Below, in pieces: positions 46,095 to 51,835 of a stretch of DNA of 51,835 bases. This DNA comes from an uncultured Mucispirillum sp. (GTDB lineage Bacteria > Chrysiogenota > Deferribacteres > Deferribacterales > Mucispirillaceae). Within the stretch, counting starts at the first letter, position 1, and the number at the start of each line of letters is the position of its first letter. Under the pieces are notes generated by a model. It ran no database searches, had not been told where the DNA came from, and was given only the letters and a program-made list of their open reading frames with translations. The position numbers and the translations under genes were made by a program. The stretch spans positions 1-51,835 of the forward strand of contig CAJUJZ010000001.1 in assembly GCA_910586745.1 (NCBI GenBank), in the 5' to 3' direction.

Positions 46095-46553
46095 ATGAAA
46101 AAAGTTTTTTTAGTATTACTCATTGTATCTATAATGGCACCAGCTGCATTTGCAGGTGCAGTTAGAAATAATGCTGGTTGTGGTATCGGAACATTATTAT
46201 TTGAATCTATTGGCAAACCTAACGGTGGCTGGTTACTTCAAATGACAGCTTCTTGGACTAACTCAACATTATCAAATACTTTCTCTATGACTACTGGAAC
46301 AATCAACTGTCAAGGTTCAATTAATAAAGTAGTCAGCACAGAAGTTTATGAATTTGTTACTGATAATATGGATAATCTTGCTAAAGATATAGCTATGGGT
46401 CACGGGGACACTATTAATTCTTTAGGCACTATGCTTGCTGTTAAAGATATAGATGCTTTCGCAAACAAATTACAGGCTAATTTCAGCGATATTTTCCCTA
46501 ATGCAGATGTTCAATCTGATTCAGTTGCTAATAAAATTGTAGCACTCAGCTAA
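46095..46553 (+). CDS. DUF3015 exported protein
   Basis: A 152-residue protein with a signal peptide (cleavage near AFA-GA) and the DUF3015 pattern: NNAGCGIGTLLFE, then TSWTN-like and TTGTINC elements, with two cysteines that may pair. The ATG at 46095 is chosen because AGGAGG (46082-46087) precedes it; the frame opens upstream at 46008. TTGACA at 46035 suggests its own promoter, though the -10 is weak. Codon use is more like that of highly expressed genes (rpsB, tsf). The function is unknown; it is probably an abundant envelope protein. Confidence 0.8.
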   Translation: MKKVFLVLLIVSIMAPAAFAGAVRNNAGCGIGTLLFESIGKPNGGWLLQMTASWTNSTLSNTFSMTTGTINCQGSINKVVSTEVYEFVTDNMDNLAKDIAMGHGDTINSLGTMLAVKDIDAFANKLQANFSDIFPNADVQSDSVANKIVALS

Positions 46554-46563
46554 TTAACATAAT

Positions 46564-46590
46564 GATGGCATTTTATGCCATCTTTATTTT
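46564..46590 (+). terminator. Terminator after the DUF3015 gene
   Basis: An 8-bp stem (46564-46571 with 46575-46582) with a 3-nt loop, followed by TTTATTTT. It lies directly before the DUF4105 start and may reduce read-through into that gene. It also argues against the ATG at 46575 as a start. Confidence 0.8.
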
Positions 46591-46592
46591 CT

Positions 46593-48503
46593 ATGAAATA
46601 TAAGATATTTCCACTATTTATTTTTATATTTATTCTCATTTTATTTCCAGTATTTTCTCAAGCAGAGCCAAGCCAGTATGGTAAAAAAATGGCAGAAAAA
46701 GCATTAAATGAAAAAATATATGATGAAAGAATGTGGCATGTGCTTATGGAGTATAAAAAGCCAGCAGGTAGAAAGCTGAGAAGTTTAGTAGATGATGAAA
46801 AATTCTTTTTAGCAGAAAATGGTAAATATTCGCCAAAAGATGAGCTTGAAGCTACTATACTTTCTTTATTTAATAATGATTTATCAAAAAATGATGATAA
46901 CAGTCACCCAGTATGTGTTTTTGCAGGCAGACGGGAATGGTTAGTGGAAAGGCTCAATATAGATAGAAATAAACTGCCTGAAAAATCATGCACTAAATAT
47001 AATGAATTTAAAAAAAAGATGGACCCTGCAAGTGTAACAGTAATATTTCCATTTATGTATCTTAAAAACCCTGCCAGTATGTTTGGACATACTATGATTA
47101 GAATAAATAATTCCAGCAATGACCCGCTTACTTCTTACAGTGTAACTTTTGCAGCTGATATGCCAGAAGATGTTAATGGAATTGAATATGTTACATTAGG
47201 TTTATTTGGTGGTTATTTTGGCTATTTTACCATTAAAGAATATTACAAAACTATATTTGAATATGGTAATATGGAAAACAGAGATATTTGGGAATATGAT
47301 TTAAATCTTACAAAAGATGAAACAATAAAACTTTTTAATCATTTATGGGAAATGCAGGGTATTGGCAGTGATTACTATTTTTTTGATGAAAACTGCTCAT
47401 ATAATATGCTTATGCTGTTAGAATCCGCCCGTCCTGATTTATATTTATCTACAAGTATATTGTGGGAAGCTCCAACAGATACTATAAAAAAAATCAAAAA
47501 GAGCGGTTTAATAGATGATAAAAAATACAGACCATCCCATATAAAAATATTAGAAATATACTCTAAAGGACTGCCAAATAAAGCAGTTACACTTGCTCAG
47601 GATGTGGCAAAAGGAAAAAAAAATATTGAAGATATTAATAACAGTAATTATTCAGTAGAAGAAAAAGCCGCTATATATGATTTAGCAATAGAGGCTATGC
47701 GGTTTAATTTTCTGCAAAAAGAATATCTTACAGAACAGATAGTTAAAGATTATCAGGCAAATACAATAAACATACTTGCAAACAGGGCAAAGCTTGGGGT
47801 AGTAAGCCATAAAAAAATAGATGAGCCCGGCTCTCCTGATGAAGGTCATAATATCACACGAATAAGTATTGGAGTGGGGGCAGAAAATTTTAAAGATTTT
47901 TATACTGAAGCAGGATTTAAATTAGGTTTTCATGATTTAGATGATATAGATAAAGGGTTTATACAAAACAGCCAGCTTACTGTATTAGATGTAAATGTCA
48001 GGTGGAACACACGCACAAATGAAGTAACTGTGCCTGAAGCAGCATTATTAAGGTTTTCATCATATTCACCTGTAAGCCGTATGTCCAAATCACTTTCTTG
48101 GAAAATAGAAGCAGCAGGAGAGGAAAGGGATTATAAAAATGGCAGTTTTTTTACTCCATATATAAGTGGCGGCATTGGAGTTACTTTTGCAGATGGCGGT
48201 TTTTCATCCTGGATTATGGCAGATGTAGATTTAGCTTTTTCTGAAGGTTATAACCCTTACTGGACAGGGCTTGGTTTTGGCGGCGATGTTGGTTTAATGT
48301 ATAGCTTTATTGGAGGTAAGTTTTTAGCCCGCGGTTATTACAGATATTTTGTGCTGGAAAATCTTGGTGCAGAATTTGGCGGTAATTTTACTTATACTAT
48401 TCCTGTGACACAAAATAACTCAATAGAGATAAAATATGCTTATAAAAATCACTGGGAAATAGAAAACCATGATATAGGATTGTCATGGCGTTTCTATTTT
48501 TAA
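46593..48503 (+). CDS. DUF4105 envelope protein
   Basis: A 636-residue protein with a signal peptide (after FSQA). The N-terminal half carries the DUF4105 (Lnb N-terminal periplasmic) domain: VTVIFPFMYLKNPASMFGHT, then a conserved NC in FFDENCSYNMLMLLE, with a candidate His/Cys pair as in papain-like amidases. The C-terminal 200 residues look like beta-strands ending in an aromatic residue (LSWRFYF), as in outer-membrane barrels. I start at 46593, because 46575 lies in a terminator. A lipid or peptidoglycan amidase role is inference. Confidence 0.8.
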   Translation: MKYKIFPLFIFIFILILFPVFSQAEPSQYGKKMAEKALNEKIYDERMWHVLMEYKKPAGRKLRSLVDDEKFFLAENGKYSPKDELEATILSLFNNDLSKNDDNSHPVCVFAGRREWLVERLNIDRNKLPEKSCTKYNEFKKKMDPASVTVIFPFMYLKNPASMFGHTMIRINNSSNDPLTSYSVTFAADMPEDVNGIEYVTLGLFGGYFGYFTIKEYYKTIFEYGNMENRDIWEYDLNLTKDETIKLFNHLWEMQGIGSDYYFFDENCSYNMLMLLESARPDLYLSTSILWEAPTDTIKKIKKSGLIDDKKYRPSHIKILEIYSKGLPNKAVTLAQDVAKGKKNIEDINNSNYSVEEKAAIYDLAIEAMRFNFLQKEYLTEQIVKDYQANTINILANRAKLGVVSHKKIDEPGSPDEGHNITRISIGVGAENFKDFYTEAGFKLGFHDLDDIDKGFIQNSQLTVLDVNVRWNTRTNEVTVPEAALLRFSSYSPVSRMSKSLSWKIEAAGEERDYKNGSFFTPYISGGIGVTFADGGFSSWIMADVDLAFSEGYNPYWTGLGFGGDVGLMYSFIGGKFLARGYYRYFVLENLGAEFGGNFTYTIPVTQNNSIEIKYAYKNHWEIENHDIGLSWRFYF

Positions 48504-48506
48504 AAT

Positions 48507-49724
48507 TTATATTTTTCTATATTTTTTTAATTTCCTAGCAACAAAATAAAGTATAGATAAAAATACTACGGCTGTAAATATCCATTTAATAATACTTAAA
48601 GGATAATTTACTAATACCTGTGGCATATTAGGGCACAGCCCCCCCCCATCATTAGTTCTGATTACTGGATTAAAATAAGCTATTGAGCCATTGTCAAAAT
48701 AAACTGTTGCTCTAACATAGCTGTTATTATCTGCAATATTATATGAGCTTTCAGAAACATTGTAATATTCAGCCATAACTTTACCATTATCTGCAGAGAA
48801 AACAATTTTATCAACCATTCTATTTAATTTAATATTTAAAGTATTATCATCAACCTGCATAGATAAAAGTTGTGGATGAGTATCTAAAACTTTTACTTTT
48901 TCGCTTCTATCAAGCACAGCAATCGTATGTGGAACAGTTATGCCGTAAACTGCTCCACTTTTTAATGTGTCATATAATTTATCAGATTCTGTTTCCGGGT
49001 TTAATGGTATCATAGTAATATTTCTGCCAATATCTGTGTTTTTAAATACATTGTGGGTGTCATCACTTGCCAGTAAAAAAGCAGGTCTGCCGCTTGAAAG
49101 AGCAGTGTCCCAGTGGGAAACAGAGTGAGCAAATGTATTTACTACTTCCATTAAGTCATAGCCTGTAAGCTTCGTCATATATTCTACTTCTATACCATTT
49201 AAAAATGCAGGGTGAGCAAGAGTAACTATATCGTTATAAGGCTTAACTCTGTTAATGCGGTATTGTATCGTGTTTGGTCCCTGCCATAGTGGCTGGTCAA
49301 AATATTCTTTTCTTTTAGTGCCTATAAGCAGCATATGAGTTTTGAAAATATTTACACCATATTCTTGAGCAGGTACATAAGGAAAATCATAATATGGCGG
49401 CTTGCTTGTAATGTTATGATAGTTGGAAACTGTTGCAAAACCGTATTCTAAATCACGGTATGCTTTAAATACATCTTCTTCATTGTTTGCTCTGCCATTA
49501 GTCAGCCCGCCACCAAGCCTTGAATGCCCGTGAAAGTTTGCACGATAGTAGTGGGTGTTATCATAATCTTTATAAGGGTTATAAAATTTGTTACCGCTAA
49601 AAGATAAGCTTTCAGGAAATTTATATACAGGAGTAATTCCCCATACAACAAAACATATTAATAATGCAAATGAAATAATGCTTGCAAGGGTATAGAGAAA
49701 ATATTTTAAAACTTTTAATACCAT
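48507..49724 (-). CDS. Membrane-anchored PHP-domain protein with a G9 tract
   Basis: A 405-residue protein with an N-terminal membrane helix (about 8-32), a periplasmic PHP-type metal-dependent phosphoesterase domain (NFHGHS, SNYHN, TLAHPAF, ASDDTHN), and a C-terminal helix (about 375-398). Codons 360-362 are GGG GGG GGG, from a run of nine C on the plus strand (48639-48647). Nine keeps the frame. Eight or ten would stop within about a dozen codons, before the last membrane helix. The substrate is unknown. It is convergent with the DUF4105 gene, with 3 bp between them. Confidence 0.8.
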   Translation of the reverse strand: MVLKVLKYFLYTLASIISFALLICFVVWGITPVYKFPESLSFSGNKFYNPYKDYDNTHYYRANFHGHSRLGGGLTNGRANNEEDVFKAYRDLEYGFATVSNYHNITSKPPYYDFPYVPAQEYGVNIFKTHMLLIGTKRKEYFDQPLWQGPNTIQYRINRVKPYNDIVTLAHPAFLNGIEVEYMTKLTGYDLMEVVNTFAHSVSHWDTALSSGRPAFLLASDDTHNVFKNTDIGRNITMIPLNPETESDKLYDTLKSGAVYGITVPHTIAVLDRSEKVKVLDTHPQLLSMQVDDNTLNIKLNRMVDKIVFSADNGKVMAEYYNVSESSYNIADNNSYVRATVYFDNGSIAYFNPVIRTNDGGGLCPNMPQVLVNYPLSIIKWIFTAVVFLSILYFVARKLKKYRKI

Positions 49725-49804
49725 AACTTCTCCTTATGTTTATTGAAACAGTCTATTGAAAAGACAGTATAAAGTCAATAAAAGAATGATTCCATATTAA
49801 TATC

Positions 49805-49858
49805 TGTAAAATCTAAAAACGATTGCAACATTTTAAGCAGTCATTTTTAGATTTTACA
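49805..49858. repeat. Hairpin version of the terminal repeat upstream of rpsB
   Basis: A perfect 15-bp inverted pair (49805-49819 with 49844-49858) around 24 bases. Its left part, 49807-49840, is an inverted copy of 68-101 and a direct copy of 51756-51789, with two or so differences. It ends 27 bp before the -35 box of the rpsB promoter, the same layout as at lgt, so it may be a regulatory site. Confidence 0.8.
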
Positions 49859-49885
49859 ATTATGGTGCCAAATATAAAAAAATAC

Positions 49886-49914
49886 TTGACAATTCAAGGT
49901 GTTTTCATTAAAAA
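49886..49914 (+). promoter_or_regulatory. Promoter and leader of rpsB-tsf
   Basis: TTGACA (49886-49891) is followed after 17 bp by TAAAAA (49909-49914), a weak -10. The transcript would have a leader of about 100 nt with a small hairpin (CCTTA ... TAAGG near 49961) and two copies of CTTATCA close to ACTGG or GTGGG. This is a candidate for autoregulation by S2, which is known in other bacteria, but I cannot match it to a described leader. Confidence 0.5.
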
Positions 49915-50021
49915 TATACCTTGCGACTTATCACACTGGCAAAATAAGAGCTCGGCGTGTTCCTTATATAATTAAGGTGCTTAATCTTATCAGTGGGAGA
50001 AAAAACTAAAGGAGATTTAAT

Positions 50022-50747
50022 ATGTCGTATATTTCTATGAAAAGCCTGTTAGAAGCAGGTGTTCACTTTGGTCACAGAACTAACCGCTGGAACCCTAAAA
50101 TGTCTAAATATGTTTTTGGTGCTAGAAATGGTATCTACATTCTTGACCTTCAAAAAACTGTTCAATGCTTTAATAACGCATTTGAATTTACAAGAGATAT
50201 GGCTAAACAAGGCTGCAGCTTTTTATTTGTAGGCACAAAAAAACAAGCTCAGGATGCTATTAAAGCAACTGCTGAGCAATGCGGTGCATACTACATTAAT
50301 AACCGCTGGTTAGGCGGCACTCTTACTAACTTTAATACTATTAAAGGCAGAGTTGCAAGACTTAAAGAATTAGAAGAAATGTTTGCTACTGATTTTATCA
50401 AACGCTTTACTAAAAAAGAAGCTGCTCTTCTTAAAAAAGAATATGATAAATTGGAAAAGAACTTAGGCGGTATCAAGGATATGAAAAATATTCCTGATGT
50501 TATGTTTATAGTTGATGTTAATATGGAACAAAATGCAGTGTTAGAAGCTCATAAATTAGGTATACCTATAGTTGCTATCGTTGACACTAACTGCGACCCA
50601 GAAATGGTTGACTTTCCTATCCCTGGTAATGATGATGCTATCAGAGCTTGCCAGCTTATCGCAGGCAGACTTGCTGATGCTATCAACGAAGGAAGGCAGT
50701 CAACAGAACCTGAACTTGATGATATACCAGAAGAAGAGGTGAAATAA
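50022..50747 (+). CDS. rpsB: 30S ribosomal protein uS2
   Basis: A 241-residue protein with the S2 motifs LLEAGVHFGHRTNRWNPKM, FVGTKKQAQ, NNRWLGGTLTNF and PDVMFIVDVN. AAAGGAG lies before the ATG. It overlaps tsf by 1 bp (TAATG). Codons with C (AAC, GGC, ATC) are more frequent than in neighbours, typical of high expression. It is separated from pyrH-frr, which usually follow tsf. Confidence 0.98.
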   Translation: MSYISMKSLLEAGVHFGHRTNRWNPKMSKYVFGARNGIYILDLQKTVQCFNNAFEFTRDMAKQGCSFLFVGTKKQAQDAIKATAEQCGAYYINNRWLGGTLTNFNTIKGRVARLKELEEMFATDFIKRFTKKEAALLKKEYDKLEKNLGGIKDMKNIPDVMFIVDVNMEQNAVLEAHKLGIPIVAIVDTNCDPEMVDFPIPGNDDAIRACQLIAGRLADAINEGRQSTEPELDDIPEEEVK

Positions 50748-51628
50748 TGGCTGAAATTACTGCATCACTTGTAAAAGAACTTCGTGAAAAAACTGGCGCA
50801 GGTATGATGGACTGCAAAAAAGCATTAGCAGAAACAGGCGGCGATTTAGAAAAAGCTGTTGATTTCCTCCGCACTAAAGGTTTGGCTGATGCTGCGAAAA
50901 AATCAAGCAGAGTTGCTGCTGAAGGTTTAGTTGTAACTTATATGTCTGATGATTTAAAAAATGGTGCTGTTGTTGAAGTAAACTGCGAAACAGACTTTGT
51001 TGCAAAAACTGATGATTTTATAAAATTTTCTAACGATATATGCAAACTTATTGCTGATAAAAAACCAGCTGATATGGATGCTTTAATGGCTCTTGACTAT
51101 GAAGGGGTTTCTGTTGAAAAAACTATCGCAGAAAAAGTTGCAAAGATTGGTGAAAATATAAAAGTTCGCCGTTTTGCTCAAATTGATACTGCTGGCAGAT
51201 TAGAAGCTTATATCCATGCAGGTGGTAAAATAGGTGTATTAGTTGAATTTGATAATGTATCAGACAGCGATAAAGAGATTGTTAGAGATGTTGCACTTCA
51301 TATTTGTGCTGCTAACCCACTTTGCGTAAGCGATAAAGATTTAGACCCAGCTGTTATTGAACATGAAAAAGCTATCTATATCCAAAAAGCTAAAGAAAGT
51401 GGTAAACCTGATAATATTGTTGAAAAAATAGTTGAAGGCCAGGTTAATAAATTTAAACAAGAATCCTGCCTTGTAAGCCAAAAGTTTGTTAAAAATCCAG
51501 ATGAGAGTATTGCTAAACTTTTAGGTGATAGAAAAGTTGTTCGCTTTACTAGATACCAGCTTGGCGAAGGTATTGAAAAGAAAAAAGAAGATTTTGCTGA
51601 AGAAGTTAGAAAACAGGCAGGTTTGTAA
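50747..51628 (+). CDS. tsf: Elongation factor Ts
   Basis: EF-Ts exchanges GDP for GTP on EF-Tu. The 293-residue protein shows VKELREKTGAGMMDCKKAL at the start and VEVNCETDFVAKTDDF in the core, with the usual two-subdomain length. Translation is probably coupled to rpsB. A strong terminator follows 10 bp after the stop, so the pair forms its own unit. Confidence 0.98.
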   Translation: MAEITASLVKELREKTGAGMMDCKKALAETGGDLEKAVDFLRTKGLADAAKKSSRVAAEGLVVTYMSDDLKNGAVVEVNCETDFVAKTDDFIKFSNDICKLIADKKPADMDALMALDYEGVSVEKTIAEKVAKIGENIKVRRFAQIDTAGRLEAYIHAGGKIGVLVEFDNVSDSDKEIVRDVALHICAANPLCVSDKDLDPAVIEHEKAIYIQKAKESGKPDNIVEKIVEGQVNKFKQESCLVSQKFVKNPDESIAKLLGDRKVVRFTRYQLGEGIEKKKEDFAEEVRKQAGL

Positions 51629-51637
51629 AAAATATAC

Positions 51638-51660
51638 GGGAAGCATAAGCTTCCCTTTTT
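51638..51660 (+). terminator. Terminator of rpsB-tsf
   Basis: A perfect 7-bp GC-rich stem (51638-51644 with 51649-51655), a 4-nt loop and five T. It is the clearest intrinsic terminator in the window. Confidence 0.95.
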
Positions 51661-51755
51661 AATACAAATTTTTATTTCATTGTTAAAAACACACCTTATA
51701 TTTTAGATAAACATATACAGATATCAAGCTTACAAACATATTTACTTGACTTTTG

Positions 51756-51835
51756 TAAAATCTAAAAACGATTGCAGCAGTTTAAGCAGAAGTTTTAAGT
51801 TCTCATAAAATATATCATTAGCCGATTTATAATTA
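51756..51835 (-). repeat. Terminal inverted repeat, right copy
   Basis: The reverse complement of these last 80 bases equals 22-101 except at two positions. It contains the 34-base core (51756-51789) found also at 49807-49840 in the same orientation, so rpsB-tsf lies between two direct copies. The repeat may continue past the window end. Between the terminator and this repeat (51661-51755) I see nothing. Confidence 0.9.

Noticed and set aside
46575..46592. Upstream ATG of the DUF4105 gene
   Set aside because: It falls within the stem of a terminator-like hairpin and has no ribosome binding site; the ATG at 46593 begins a proper signal peptide.
47615..47623. Nine-A run in the DUF4105 gene as a phase-variable tract
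   Set aside because: Long A runs are expected in AT-rich Lys codons, and the frame is intact; unlike the G tracts it is not statistically striking.

Overview
This AT-rich window (roughly one third GC by eye) is a densely coded bacterial chromosome segment with about fifty protein genes and no rRNA, tRNA or CRISPR array that I can see. The cell is Gram-negative: it has Lgt, signal peptidase I, several lipoproteins, CpoB and a DUF4105 envelope protein. It has chemotaxis (CheV) and a FleS/FleR-type pair of flagellar regulators. It ferments or oxidises short-chain acids, and has hemerythrin and oxygen-independent style metabolism. Gene content and base composition fit a host-associated Deferribacterota such as Mucispirillum best; a Campylobacterota-like or Brachyspira-like genome is a weaker alternative. 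This is inference, not a database result.

Layout. 0.1-3.6 kb (+): lgt, a DJ-1/PfpI protein, an MBL-fold hydrolase and a patatin. 3.7-6.4 kb (-): hemerythrin, a large membrane protein and rpmB. 6.4-10.7 kb (+): DUF1858, trmB, nfeD, a B12/radical SAM protein, DUF493 and an ankyrin protein. 10.8-16.6 kb (-): the classic pyrH-frr-uppS-cdsA-dxr operon, interrupted between frr and uppS by a restriction-modification pair whose methyltransferase is frameshifted. 17.4-17.9 kb (+): a 49-residue protein and a lipoprotein behind a promoter with nine G in its spacer. 18-20.4 kb (-): lepB and lepA. 20.6-22.9 kb: small orphan ORFs and a DpnII-type (GATC) restriction-modification pair. 23-24.8 kb (-): cheV-cpoB. 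25-33.9 kb (+): a large TPR protein, a flagellar-type kinase/regulator pair, argS, a SPOR protein and a GHL13-like protein. 34-35.4 kb: hemG/hemY. 35.5-44.6 kb (+): a sensor kinase broken by a G9 tract, its sigma-54 activator, and then a sigma-54 promoter driving atoE-atoB-atoD-atoA-pta-ackA. 45.2-49.7 kb: a lipoprotein hydrolase, DUF3015, DUF4105 and a membrane PHP protein (-) containing a third G9 tract. 50-51.6 kb (+): rpsB-tsf.

How the genes work together. The 35.5-44.6 kb block reads as one module. A membrane kinase (AtoS-like) should phosphorylate the AtoC-like activator, which would bind an inverted repeat about 95 bp upstream of a -24/-12 promoter. The operon would then import acetoacetate or a related acid, activate it with CoA, cleave it to acetyl-CoA, and recover ATP through Pta and AckA. 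Because the kinase is out of frame at a nine-G tract and a single added G restores it, the module may be an on/off metabolic switch.

The most notable signals are three independent runs of exactly nine G/C in very AT-rich DNA, at three places where slippage would matter (a promoter spacer, a kinase and the tail of a membrane PHP protein). Next is a near absence of GATC (seven sites found by eye in 51.8 kb) alongside a DpnII-like system. Others are the restriction-modification cassette inside the frr-uppS operon, and several families of dispersed intergenic repeats, including an 80-bp inverted repeat close to both window ends.
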